In this document: piece after piece, positions 33,546 to 42,039 of the stretch
Layout of the letters: every line of letters starts with the position of its first letter
How positions within the stretch are numbered: position 1 is the first letter of the stretch
Source: Verrucomicrobiales bacterium
Lineage (GTDB): Bacteria > Verrucomicrobiota > Verrucomicrobiia > Verrucomicrobiales > DEV007
Direction: 5' to 3'
Assembly: GCA_029212615.1 (NCBI GenBank)
Contig: JARGPJ010000001.1
Coordinates: forward strand, 62,001 to 126,000
Length of the DNA stretch: 64,000 nucleotides
The notes under the pieces: generated by a model
What the model saw: only the letters and a program-made list of their open reading frames with translations
What the model was told of the DNA's origin: nothing
The model's database searches: none
Position numbers and translations under genes: made by a program

Positions 33546-36062
33546 TCACTGCCCGCTTACCGGCAGCGGCTGACGTTCTTTATTTTGTTTCCCGAAGAGT
33601 TTCTGCCCCAATCGCTTCAGGGGTTGGTCCTCCATCTCAACTTCCTCAACCATCTCAGCGCGATGCTGAATTGTTGGAACACCCGGCTCCGGAAAAACCT
33701 CAGCGGCGGTCTCCCCTATCTCCGACCGCACATCCTCATCATAGCTCGTTGTCACCGCCTGCTGATTATCGTGAACCACGACCGGCTGGATGAAAATCAT
33801 CAACTCACTACGGGTCGTCGACTTTTTAGTGTTCTTGGCGGCAGCCCCGATAAAAGGAAGGTCTTTGAGAATAGGAATACCCGAATCCTGCTCGTTCTGG
33901 GATTCCGAAATCAAACCACCCAGGACGATGGTGGATCGGTTCGCAACGGTGACAGTGGTGTTCAACTCCTGCTTGCCGATCACGGGGACTTCGTTCTGAT
34001 CGATAATCGCCGTGGAAATGACCCGGTCATTGATCTGCACAATGTCGAGAGTGACTTCGTCATTTTCGTTAATCGTCGGCAAAACCTCCAACTTCAAGAC
34101 GACGTCCTTGAAGTCAGTCGTTGACCGAATGGAGTTTGGATTGGTCGTATCCGAAACGGAACTCGCCGCAAAAGGGACCTCCTGACCCGATGTAATCTCA
34201 GCGCGCTTTCCATTCTGCGTGTAGACCACCGGTCGCGAAAGCACCTTGAAGCGGCTTGTCGATTCCAACGCCGTGATAATGACATCCAGCGACTCACCGA
34301 TCTGCCCATAGATATTCAACCCGCTTGCCGGGCCGAAAGGAGTCGAGGTGATCATGTCAGCAAGGTTGGCAATATTGCCGGTCGTGTTGGTCGCTCCGAT
34401 AATGTCATTCCGCCCATTAATGAGCCCGCCGGTAAATCCCCCTTCGCTTGCATCGCTCCCGCTCCAGGGCACAAATCGTTGCAGGTAATCGACGCCGAAC
34501 TCAACATCATCAGAGAGAGTTAACTCTCCAATCACCGTAGCGAGATAAACCTGAACCGGCTTGTGATCGAGTCGATCAATCATATCAACCACGATGTCCT
34601 CCGCCTCATGCGTCCCCATGATAATGATGGAATTCGACTGCCGGTCGGCAATGATACGTGTTTTTCCAACCAGAACGGAGATAGGGGCAACCTCATCGAT
34701 CGGAAAGGAAATCTGATCGGCCCGGCCACCCACCTCTTCTGTCGAAGTCTGCTGAGTGCGGTTCTGATTGTTCTGTGTGTTTTGATTTGTCCCCGTCAAA
34801 GTGGCAAGCTGGGACGATGTCACCGGTGTTGGTCGCGATTGAATCTGACGCCCCCCGGGGAGCTGCGTCTGCCCGGTTCCAGTATCCTGAAGAATATCGA
34901 CAAGGACTGGGAGAATATCATTCGCCTTTACATAGCGCAGCTTTCTCTCAAGCGGCTTGTGGCCGTCGAGCGGCTGATCAAATTCGCGAATCAGCTGAAG
35001 GATGTAAGCCGCATCAGCAGGAGAGGCCACAACCATGATGCGATTCATTCGATCATCGGGAATCAGCTGAGCCGCCGGAAGATCAGCTGTGCCGACCCCG
35101 CTGAAAGAATTACCGCTGCTCCGGTTCTGATTGCTATTCGCACTCTGCTGTCGCTGGTTACCCCCATTGCCGTTGTTACCGTTGTTATTTCCATCTCCCT
35201 GCTCGTTCGAGCGGGCTTGCCCGGAGACCGATCCTCTGGCCTCACTCTGCCTCGAGCGTTCCTCCATACGTGCATCCATCGCGGCTTGAATGATCTGGGC
35301 AACAATATTGGCTTCCGCGTACTCCATGTGAACGAACTCAGTGATGAGCGGCGCATCGTGGACCGGATGATCTATGATTGATCGTAAGCGAATGAGCTGA
35401 CGAACGATGGGCGTTGTCTCTGTGATGAGGAGACCGTGCGGATTTGAGACGGGAGTGATACGACCGAATTCATTCAACACGATGTGGTTCCCAAAAATCG
35501 TCGCCGCATCCTCCGGGTCGATAAACTCCAGCTCCATGAAGAATCCGACGAGGGATTCCCCGTCCGGAAGCGCATCGGCATCAGTATAGATAACAACACC
35601 TTCACTGAAAGAGGGACTGCCGCCGCCCTGACGCGCCCCGCCGAGAAGAACTTTCACACTTTCGTCCTCCGGCTCTGTAACGATGACATAGCCATTCACC
35701 AGAAGTGCCGCTTCAATCAGCCGAATCGCCTCTTCACGCGGAACTTCCCGTGGAGTGACCAGACTTACCTGCGGCCCTTCAAAAATCGAACTGTCTTTAA
35801 CGATCGGCTTCTCGATCAATCGCTCATAAATATTGAGGATATCATTTACCGGGTTCAAAGGGAACTGCAGGCTCACTCCTCCATTGCCCCCTCCGGGGCC
35901 TCCGGGGCCTCCGGGACGCTGCAAGTTCGACGGCGCCTGTCGCGGTTCCGGCCGCTCCTCGTCCTGCGAAGAGGCAGGCAAGATCAATAGTAAACCGAAG
36001 ATGATAATAGCGGCCGCCGGCGAAATTCTTCTCCGGAGCCTGTGTCTGAGCTCGCAATTCAT
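33546..36062 (-). CDS. Secretin (GspD-like), no linked type II secretion genes
   Basis: The 838-residue outer-membrane secretin has a signal peptide (about 12-32), an N0-like domain (about 75-150), N1-N3 ring-building domains (about 150-520) and a C-terminal secretin pore with IVLGGLISESQNEQDSGIPILKDLPFIGAAAK (about 720-750) and an ELMIFIQPVVV end. A Gln/Asn/Gly-rich insert lies between ring domains (about 282-322), and a Pro/Gly-rich segment follows the signal peptide. The ATG at 36062 gives a good signal peptide; a TTG at 36089 is less likely. Neighbours are sulfatases on one side and xseA on the other; no gspE, gspF or pilin genes are near, so it is either an orphan or works with components encoded elsewhere. 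Confidence 0.85.
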   Translation of the reverse strand: MNCELRHRLRRRISPAAAIIIFGLLLILPASSQDEERPEPRQAPSNLQRPGGPGGPGGGNGGVSLQFPLNPVNDILNIYERLIEKPIVKDSSIFEGPQVSLVTPREVPREEAIRLIEAALLVNGYVIVTEPEDESVKVLLGGARQGGGSPSFSEGVVIYTDADALPDGESLVGFFMELEFIDPEDAATIFGNHIVLNEFGRITPVSNPHGLLITETTPIVRQLIRLRSIIDHPVHDAPLITEFVHMEYAEANIVAQIIQAAMDARMEERSRQSEARGSVSGQARSNEQGDGNNNGNNGNGGNQRQQSANSNQNRSSGNSFSGVGTADLPAAQLIPDDRMNRIMVVASPADAAYILQLIREFDQPLDGHKPLERKLRYVKANDILPVLVDILQDTGTGQTQLPGGRQIQSRPTPVTSSQLATLTGTNQNTQNNQNRTQQTSTEEVGGRADQISFPIDEVAPISVLVGKTRIIADRQSNSIIIMGTHEAEDIVVDMIDRLDHKPVQVYLATVIGELTLSDDVEFGVDYLQRFVPWSGSDASEGGFTGGLINGRNDIIGATNTTGNIANLADMITSTPFGPASGLNIYGQIGESLDVIITALESTSRFKVLSRPVVYTQNGKRAEITSGQEVPFAASSVSDTTNPNSIRSTTDFKDVVLKLEVLPTINENDEVTLDIVQINDRVISTAIIDQNEVPVIGKQELNTTVTVANRSTIVLGGLISESQNEQDSGIPILKDLPFIGAAAKNTKKSTTRSELMIFIQPVVVHDNQQAVTTSYDEDVRSEIGETAAEVFPEPGVPTIQHRAEMVEEVEMEDQPLKRLGQKLFGKQNKERQPLPVSGQ

Positions 36063-36251
36063 GTCTGTGTGTTTCCCTGCCCCTGCCAAAGGGGCTGATG
36101 AAACACCGAAAATGCTTCATCGATTCTCTCTTTTGACAAAAAATTCAGGAATCCTTTTTTAACGCAATCGCCAGCTAACAACAACCTGCGAAACAACGAT
36201 TCTGACTTTCGGCGATACGGGAATTCGAGCCAGTCTGAAAAGGTCGGACTT

Positions 36252-37580
36252 TTACTCAACGATACTCCCCACCTCACCATCAGCGAGTTGAGTAATGAGG
36301 CGGTCGCCTTTTTTCAGCGAGTCAGCACTTCTAACCGGGTTTCCCTCCTTATCAAGAGTCAGGGAAAAACCCCGCTTTACCGTCGCCTCCGGACTGAGGG
36401 AATGCAGCAATTGTCCAAGCCCCTGCGCCGCCCTCTTCCGGTCAGCAATATTCCGCGCCATGACCTGCTCCAGCCTTTCTTTCGCCTTCGATGACTCCTC
36501 TTTCGCCCGCTGCCATTCCAACTCCGGCTGTATTGTCTGGAGCAATCGCCCACTCCCGCGAAGCTCCCGCTGCATCTCCTGTAACCTTACCTCTATGAGC
36601 CCCTCAAGACGCTCACCGAGAAAATCAAGTGACTGCGCCCACGACTGAATCTTACGACCCGGCTCCCTCGCTTGAAGCTCGCGAAACAACGCCTCTGCCA
36701 CTCGTTGATGATGGCTTAGATGACCCGCGACACGGTTGTCCAGAGAAGCACTGAGGTTCTCTAAATGGCGATGTAGAGTTTCACCGTCAGGCGTCGCATT
36801 CTCAGCCGCCGCGCTGGGCGTTGGCTCCCGGCGGTCAGCGACAAAGTCAGCAATGGTGAAATCAATTTCGTGGCCGACACCGGAAATCACCGGGATGGAA
36901 CAATCCGCGATCGCTCTTGCGACGACCTCCTCATTAAACGACCAAAGATCCTCAATGCTCCCCCCTCCCCGGGAAACGATCACCAAATCAGGTTTCGGAA
37001 CCAATTCCCCCGCATCAAAAGCCGCCACTCCGGCCGCGATTTCGGCAGCGGAGCCTTCGCCCTGGACCCTCGCCGGATAGATCACCACGCGAATCCACGG
37101 AGCCCGCCTGCCGAGAACCTGAAGCATATCCCGAATCGCGGCTCCGGTGGGCGAAGTGACCACTCCAATCGTCCCGGGAAACGCCGGAATCTCCTTCTTC
37201 CGGTCGGCAGCAAAGAGACCTTCCGCATCCAGTTTCCGCTTCAGAGCTTCGAACCTCGCCTGAAGATCGCCCGCTCCTTTCGCCTGAACTTTTCTCGCAA
37301 TGAGCTGATATTGCCCACGCGCTTCGTAAACCGAAATGTCCCCCTTCACCTGAACCTGCAGACCGTCCCGGAGTTCGACCGGATTCTTTGCCGCCGCCCC
37401 TTTAAAAAAGACACAGGAAAGCTGCGCAAACGAATCCTTCAGCGTGAAATAGGAATGACCCGAACCCGGGCGCCGGAGATTGCTGATTTCGCCTTCAATC
37501 CAAAGGTCATGAAACTGATTTTCGAGGGTGCCCCGAATATCGGCGGTGATATCGGAGACGCTGTGAATTTTTTCAGGCAT
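36252..37580 (-). CDS. xseA: Exodeoxyribonuclease VII large subunit
   Basis: This is the catalytic subunit of exonuclease VII. The 442-residue protein has an N-terminal OB-fold (about 3-100: SVSDITADIRGTLENQFHDLWIEGEISNLRRPGSGHSYFTLKD), a catalytic core with IGVVTSPTGAAIRDML (about 136-151), VSRGGGSIEDLWSFN (about 204-218), SGVGHEIDFTIADFVADRREPTPSAAAE, a coiled-coil arm (about 280-385), and a C-terminal segment with VKRGFSLTLDKEGN. The frame is open upstream to 37631 but the ATG at 37580 (MPEKIHSVSDI) fits the family start. It begins 4 bases after the rpe stop, so rpe-xseA is an operon. Confidence 0.94.
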   Translation of the reverse strand: MPEKIHSVSDITADIRGTLENQFHDLWIEGEISNLRRPGSGHSYFTLKDSFAQLSCVFFKGAAAKNPVELRDGLQVQVKGDISVYEARGQYQLIARKVQAKGAGDLQARFEALKRKLDAEGLFAADRKKEIPAFPGTIGVVTSPTGAAIRDMLQVLGRRAPWIRVVIYPARVQGEGSAAEIAAGVAAFDAGELVPKPDLVIVSRGGGSIEDLWSFNEEVVARAIADCSIPVISGVGHEIDFTIADFVADRREPTPSAAAENATPDGETLHRHLENLSASLDNRVAGHLSHHQRVAEALFRELQAREPGRKIQSWAQSLDFLGERLEGLIEVRLQEMQRELRGSGRLLQTIQPELEWQRAKEESSKAKERLEQVMARNIADRKRAAQGLGQLLHSLSPEATVKRGFSLTLDKEGNPVRSADSLKKGDRLITQLADGEVGSIVE

Positions 37581-37584
37581 GCCG

Positions 37585-38247
37585 TTAACCGCGCATCTGC
37601 TTAACGGCCGAAGGCATATCCGGCGCTCCATAAAGGGCGGTTCCCGCCACCATCACGTTTGCTCCGTTTGCCGCGGCAATCTCGACCGTCGCGTGGTCGA
37701 TCCCGCCATCAACCTGAATGTGAAACCCCAGGCCTTTTTCAGAGCGGATCCTCGCTGCCTCCGCCACTTTAGGCATTGTCTCCGCCTCCATGAAAGATTG
37801 CCCTCCAAAACCGGGCACCACTGTCATCACAAGAAGAAGATCAATCTGACCTAAAAACGGCTTCACCTCTTCCAACGAAGTCGCCGGGTTCAACGCGAGG
37901 CCACATTGCAATCCCGCCGCCCTGATATTTGCCAGGGTGTCCGCGACATCGTGTTCCGCCTCGACATGTACAGTGATGCGATCACAGCCGGCCTTGATAA
38001 ACATTTCGAGATACTTATCCGGACGCGTGATCATGAGATGCGTATCGAGGGTTAGGGAAGTGTGAGGACGGACCGCCGACACAAATTGCGGGCCGAACGA
38101 AATATTCTCCACGAAATGTCCATCCATGACATCGAGGTGAAGCCAGTCGGACCCTGCCTCATCCGCACGTCGCACTTCTTCGCCTACTTTCCCCCAGTCA
38201 GACGCGAGCAGAGAAGGGGCGATAATTCGGGTGTTGCAGTCACTCAT
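37585..38247 (-). CDS. rpe: Ribulose-phosphate 3-epimerase
   Basis: This pentose-phosphate-pathway TIM-barrel enzyme interconverts ribulose 5-phosphate and xylulose 5-phosphate. The 220-residue protein has the expected blocks: IIAPSLLASDW at the start, DWLHLDVMDGHFVENISFGP (catalytic Asp and metal His), THLMITRPDKY, MTVVPGFGGQSFM near residue 140, and the second Asp in IQVDGGIDHAT near 177. Length is normal. It lies upstream of xseA with 4 bases between and is divergent from tadA. Confidence 0.96.
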   Translation of the reverse strand: MSDCNTRIIAPSLLASDWGKVGEEVRRADEAGSDWLHLDVMDGHFVENISFGPQFVSAVRPHTSLTLDTHLMITRPDKYLEMFIKAGCDRITVHVEAEHDVADTLANIRAAGLQCGLALNPATSLEEVKPFLGQIDLLLVMTVVPGFGGQSFMEAETMPKVAEAARIRSEKGLGFHIQVDGGIDHATVEIAAANGANVMVAGTALYGAPDMPSAVKQMRG

Positions 38248-38309
38248 TCAAGGGCATTATCTATACGCTTCGGCGTAACCGCAAAAACTTTGTCAGTCGA
38301 ATCTCAATC

Positions 38310-38831
38310 ATGGTTCAGGAAACCCCACCCACCCCCGATGACGAACCGTTCATCGACCTCGCCAGTGACACCTTTTTCATGAGCCAGGCGATGCGTCAGG
38401 CACAGAAGGCCTATCTCGCTGAGGAAGTCCCCGTGGGAGCTGTCATCGTGCAGAACGGGGCGATCGTCGCCCGCTCCCACAATCAGGTGGAAATGCTTCG
38501 TGATGCTACCGCTCATGCCGAAATGCTCGCCCTTACCCAGGCCCAGGAGTCCATGGGTGACTGGAGGCTGACAGACTGCGACCTCTACGTCACAAAAGAG
38601 CCCTGCCCCATGTGCGCCGGGGCGATCGTTCACTGTCGGATTCGACGAGTCATCTTCGGCTGCGGCGATGCGAAAGGAGGCGCTGCCGGAGGATTTATTA
38701 ATCTCCTGCAACAGCCGACTCTGAACCATTTCAGCGAAGTCACGCCCGGAGTATTAGAGGAGGATTCCAAATTGCTCCTCAAAACGTTTTTCCATGAAGC
38801 CCGCTCCAAAAAGAAGGCTGGCATGGATTGA
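38310..38831 (+). CDS. tadA: tRNA-specific adenosine deaminase
   Basis: This zinc deaminase makes inosine at the wobble position of tRNA-Arg(ACG). The 173-residue protein has the deaminase core with zinc His and catalytic Glu in HAEM (His69, Glu71) and the Cys pair in PCPMC (Cys99, Cys102). It has an N-terminal extension of about 20 residues (MVQETPPTPDDEP) relative to E. coli TadA and a C-terminal Lys-rich end. FINLLQQPTLNHF fits the TadA C-terminal signature. It is divergent from rpe, and a beta-CASP hydrolase gene follows after 38 bases. Confidence 0.92.
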   Translation: MVQETPPTPDDEPFIDLASDTFFMSQAMRQAQKAYLAEEVPVGAVIVQNGAIVARSHNQVEMLRDATAHAEMLALTQAQESMGDWRLTDCDLYVTKEPCPMCAGAIVHCRIRRVIFGCGDAKGGAAGGFINLLQQPTLNHFSEVTPGVLEEDSKLLLKTFFHEARSKKKAGMD

Positions 38832-38869
38832 AGAACCGCGCCAAGGTCCACGACCTTTTGCTCTGATCT

Positions 38870-40231
38870 ATGCTTTTCAAAAACCTGGCACGTTTTCCCG
38901 ACATCGGATCGAATTCCTATCTTCTGGAGTTTGGTGAAACACGCATTGTCCTCGATGCAGGAACCCACCCGAAACATACCGGTCGCGATACCTTACCCAG
39001 ATTTGAGGAGATAGAGCCTGATACGGTGGATGCCATTTTTGTGAGTCATCCTCACCTTGACCATATCGGAGGCCTCCCGGTCCTGATGCAGCAGCAGATC
39101 TCAGCCGCTGTCGCCATGACTGAACCGACAAGGGAAAGTGGATCCGCGCTCCTCCACAACTCGGTGAATGTCATGAAATCCCAGAAGCTGGAACTGGATG
39201 AACCCACTTACCCGCTCTACTCCCATCGCAGGGTAAACGAATACGAGCGGGTTTGGTTTACCCGGGAGATGCGGGAAACATTTTCAGTGGGATCGAAAGA
39301 TCGCGTCGAGTGCGAGTTCTTTCGTGCCGGACACGTTCAAGGAGCGGTCGGGATCCGCATGGAAGGCGCCGGACATACCGCCTTTTACACAGGGGATGTT
39401 CACTTTGAGGATCAAACAATGACTAAAGCGGCGGACTTCCCGACGGAAACCGTTGATACCCTGATCGTTGAGACCACCCGCGGGGGATACGCAAGAGATC
39501 CGGAATACACGAGGGAGAAAGAGAAATGCCGCCTCGGGGAATCTATTCGGAAAACAATAGATCGGGGCGGCGCCGTATTGATCCCGGTTTTTGCCTTCGG
39601 TAAAACGCAGGAGTTACTGTGTATGTTACAGGAACTGCGTGACGACGAACTGATCCCGCATGTACCGGTACACATTGGAGGCTTGAGCACCCGCATGTCT
39701 CAAATTGCCGACAAATTCTGTGACAACAGTGAACGGCTCCACCGTGGAACCAGGCTCCTGGACGACTTTGAGGACCTTCACATCCTCCCGAGAGGACATC
39801 TCGAACCGGACTTTAAGCCCGGCCGGATCTATGCCCTCTCCAGCGGCATGATGTCTGAGCACACCGTTTCAAATCGCTTTGCCCGGCACATTCTCCGCTC
39901 CGACCTTCATTCACTTCTCTTTGTCGGCTATGCTGACAGCGAAACCCCGGCCGGCAAAATCCTGGAAGTCGGACAGGGAGGCCGCGTCCAGCTCGACAAG
40001 AAACGCGACCACGAAAGTGAAATTAAGTGTGAGGTTGAGCGATTCGATTTCAGCGGTCATGCGCCACGCGATCAAATTGCCGACTACGTCGTCGCGGTCG
40101 CACCAAAGAACGCCATCCTCGTTCACGGGGATCCGGCGGCGCGAGCCTGGTTTCAGGAGGAACTTTCAAGCCGCCTCCCTCAGAGTCGAATCATCCTGCC
40201 GAAGCCGGGCGAAGAGATTGACCTGGGCTGA
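38870..40231 (+). CDS. Beta-CASP metallo-beta-lactamase-fold RNA hydrolase
   Basis: The 453-residue protein carries the metallo-beta-lactamase motif HPHLDH (His60, His62, Asp64, His65), FRAGHVQGAVG with the next metal His, TGDVHF, and the beta-CASP region with ETTRGG, VFAFGKTQELL, DFSGHAPRDQI (motif B-type His) and LVHGDP (motif C-type His). This layout matches CPSF73/YsH1-like bacterial RNA-processing hydrolases. It probably cleaves RNA in the cytoplasm; exact substrate unknown. It follows tadA by 38 bases, possibly in one transcript with it, and is convergent with lpxD (9 bases between stops). Confidence 0.85.
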   Translation: MLFKNLARFPDIGSNSYLLEFGETRIVLDAGTHPKHTGRDTLPRFEEIEPDTVDAIFVSHPHLDHIGGLPVLMQQQISAAVAMTEPTRESGSALLHNSVNVMKSQKLELDEPTYPLYSHRRVNEYERVWFTREMRETFSVGSKDRVECEFFRAGHVQGAVGIRMEGAGHTAFYTGDVHFEDQTMTKAADFPTETVDTLIVETTRGGYARDPEYTREKEKCRLGESIRKTIDRGGAVLIPVFAFGKTQELLCMLQELRDDELIPHVPVHIGGLSTRMSQIADKFCDNSERLHRGTRLLDDFEDLHILPRGHLEPDFKPGRIYALSSGMMSEHTVSNRFARHILRSDLHSLLFVGYADSETPAGKILEVGQGGRVQLDKKRDHESEIKCEVERFDFSGHAPRDQIADYVVAVAPKNAILVHGDPAARAWFQEELSSRLPQSRIILPKPGEEIDLG

Positions 40232-40240
40232 ATCCGACGA

Positions 40241-41269
40241 TCAGCTTTCGGCACCCTCTTCCAGCTTCTTTACCCGCTTAAAGAGACTCCCCAACTGCTT
40301 GATTCGCATGCTTTCGCGGCGATCATCCTTTAAGGGGCGGGCAGGATAACCAAAATAGGTTCCACCGGGCTCTTTAATGGAAGCGATCACCCCGGAACGC
40401 CCCCCGCACGTCACCCGGTCAGCGATCGTGATATGCCCGGCAATGCCACACTGAGCTGCCAGCGTCACATAATCTCCGATTCTCGTGCTGCCCGAGATAC
40501 CAGTCTGAGCAACGATCACGCAATGCTTTCCGATGATCACATTGTGACCGATCTGAACCTGGTTATCGATCTTTGTCCCTTCTCCAATGACCGTTTCTCC
40601 AAAACGCGCACGATCAATTGTCGTCGATGCACCGATCTCAACATCACTTTCCACCCGGACAATACCCAGTTGATCAATCTTCTGGTGACGCCCTTCGACA
40701 AATTCAAAACCAAAACCATCTCCACCGATCACCACTCCTGCATGAAGCACGATCCGGTCACCCAGAATACACCCTTCACGAATGGTCACATTCGGGCCAA
40801 TTTCACAATCTTCGCCGATGACAACCCTTTCGCCAATGACGGCCCCGGAGCCGATTCGAGTACCAGCCCCTATTGACACCCCGGCAGAAACAGTCGCGTT
40901 GGCAAGCACGCTCACCTTCCCTGTTTCCAGGACCACATCAGGAGCGACCCAGGCCGTTTCGTGAATACCGGCCTCAAATGCCGGCGGCTTTATTCCAAAA
41001 GCTTTCACGATGGAATCGAAGGCCAGAATAGGATTGTCAACCAGGACAAGGGCCGCGGTTTCCGGAACCTCAACTGAATCGTCTGGCACGAGCACCAGAC
41101 CGGCTTCAGTCGCCGCAAGCTGATCCTTGTATTTGGGATTCCCGAAGAAGCTTACGCAAGTTGCATCAGCCTGATCCAGCGCGGCAAAGTTCGTTAACTC
41201 AACCTCGCGAGCCCCCCTTATCAGCCTGCCTTTCACAAGATCAGCAATCTCTCCTACGGTCGTATTCAT
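40241..41269 (-). CDS. lpxD: UDP-3-O-acylglucosamine N-acyltransferase
   Basis: This is the third step of lipid A biosynthesis (transfer of 3-hydroxyacyl to UDP-3-O-acylglucosamine). The 342-residue protein has an N-terminal uridine-binding domain (about 1-100) and a left-handed beta-helix of hexapeptide repeats (about 105-300), with the catalytic-type His in NQVQIGHNVIIG near residue 236 and a C-terminal helix. It lies downstream of bamA and skp, the standard order, but a strong terminator sits only about 15 bases upstream of its ATG (see 41285-41311), so it may be regulated separately from bamA-skp. Confidence 0.93.
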   Translation of the reverse strand: MNTTVGEIADLVKGRLIRGAREVELTNFAALDQADATCVSFFGNPKYKDQLAATEAGLVLVPDDSVEVPETAALVLVDNPILAFDSIVKAFGIKPPAFEAGIHETAWVAPDVVLETGKVSVLANATVSAGVSIGAGTRIGSGAVIGERVVIGEDCEIGPNVTIREGCILGDRIVLHAGVVIGGDGFGFEFVEGRHQKIDQLGIVRVESDVEIGASTTIDRARFGETVIGEGTKIDNQVQIGHNVIIGKHCVIVAQTGISGSTRIGDYVTLAAQCGIAGHITIADRVTCGGRSGVIASIKEPGGTYFGYPARPLKDDRRESMRIKQLGSLFKRVKKLEEGAES

Positions 41270-41284
41270 GAGTGATATGTGGAC

Positions 41285-41311
41285 AAAAAAAAGCGGCGGT
41301 AAACCGCCGCT
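41285..41311 (-). terminator. Strong intrinsic terminator between skp and lpxD
   Basis: On the minus strand, AGCGGCGG and CCGCCGCT form a perfect 8-bp GC-rich stem around a 4-base loop, followed by a run of eight T residues. On the plus strand the A-run is 41285-41292 and the arms are 41292-41299 and 41304-41311. It ends transcription coming from skp about 15 bases before the lpxD start codon. Confidence 0.85.
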
Positions 41312-41340
41312 CGCGCGTTAGCTGTAAACCATTTCGAGGT

Positions 41341-41925
41341 TTAGTTCGAAGCTCCGGCATTCAACGCCCCGATCACTTCCTCAGTGAGGTCGACGACATT
41401 ATCCGAAGTGTAGAGAATCGCTTTATTAGCCTTGGGAAGGAATGACTTATCAAAGACGAGGTCGTGCCCCTGCGCTTCGACAATGGCGTTTACAGCGTCT
41501 TTAATTTCACCAACGAGGGTCGCTTCCATTTCAGAGCGTGCCGTCATGACCTCAGAAGATGCCTTACGCTGCGCATCCGAGATTTCCTTACCCTTGGCAC
41601 CCCGCTCATTAGCGAGCGCCTGAAGCTTCTCCATTGCCTCCTTGCGCTTGTCTTCAGCAAGCAGCGTGTCCCGAACTGTCTTATCCAGCTCAGTCATCTG
41701 ATTAGTCATCTGCTGGTAGGCAGCTTGACGCTCATCGATGTTTTTCCGCTTCTCTTCAGCCATGCTGTTGATTTTTTCGACCTCAATCTCCGTTTTGTAA
41801 TAGCGGTTGAGGGCGTCTTGCATATCGACAACTGCAATTTTAAGGCCCTGAGCAGAAGCGCTCATTCCAAATGAGGAAAGGAGAATTGCAGATACACAGA
41901 AGAGAGTAGGCAGGTTGAACTTCAT
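41341..41925 (-). CDS. Skp/OmpH-family periplasmic chaperone
   Basis: The 194-residue protein has a signal peptide (about 1-25, FGMSASA before QGL) and a long helical, charged region (about 45-140) typical of Skp tentacles, containing LNRYYKTEIEVEKINSMAEEKRKNID and KLQALANERGAKGKEISDAQRK. A C-terminal strand (DLVFDKSFLPKANKAILYTSDNVVDLTEEVI) completes the family pattern. Skp escorts outer-membrane proteins from Sec to BamA. It lies between bamA and lpxD as in many Gram-negative genomes. Length is slightly above E. coli Skp (161). Hairpins flank it on both sides. Confidence 0.85.
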   Translation of the reverse strand: MKFNLPTLFCVSAILLSSFGMSASAQGLKIAVVDMQDALNRYYKTEIEVEKINSMAEEKRKNIDERQAAYQQMTNQMTELDKTVRDTLLAEDKRKEAMEKLQALANERGAKGKEISDAQRKASSEVMTARSEMEATLVGEIKDAVNAIVEAQGHDLVFDKSFLPKANKAILYTSDNVVDLTEEVIGALNAGASN

Positions 41926-41956
41926 GTTAGTCAGTTAAGTAAGGTAGAAAAGAAAG

Positions 41957-41987
41957 AGGGCTGAGTCGCAAATTGCCTGTCAGCCCT
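41957..41987 (-). terminator. Hairpin with U-rich tail between bamA and skp
   Basis: On the minus strand AGGGCTGA and TCAGCCCT form a perfect 8-bp stem around a 15-base loop, followed by a pyrimidine stretch containing several T residues (CTTTCTTTTC). It is 32 bases before the skp start and 53 bases after the bamA stop. It could be a partial terminator or attenuator that sets the bamA:skp ratio. Confidence 0.55.
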
Positions 41988-42039
41988 TCAAGAGACGGGA
42001 AAGAACCGGAGTTTATTAGAAAGTTTCCGGCAAGCGCCA

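Noticed and set aside
35095..35215. Asn/Gln/Gly-rich stretch taken as a possible tandem DNA repeat
   Set aside because: The bases do not repeat in a fixed unit. It is a low-complexity protein linker in the secretin, common between secretin ring domains.
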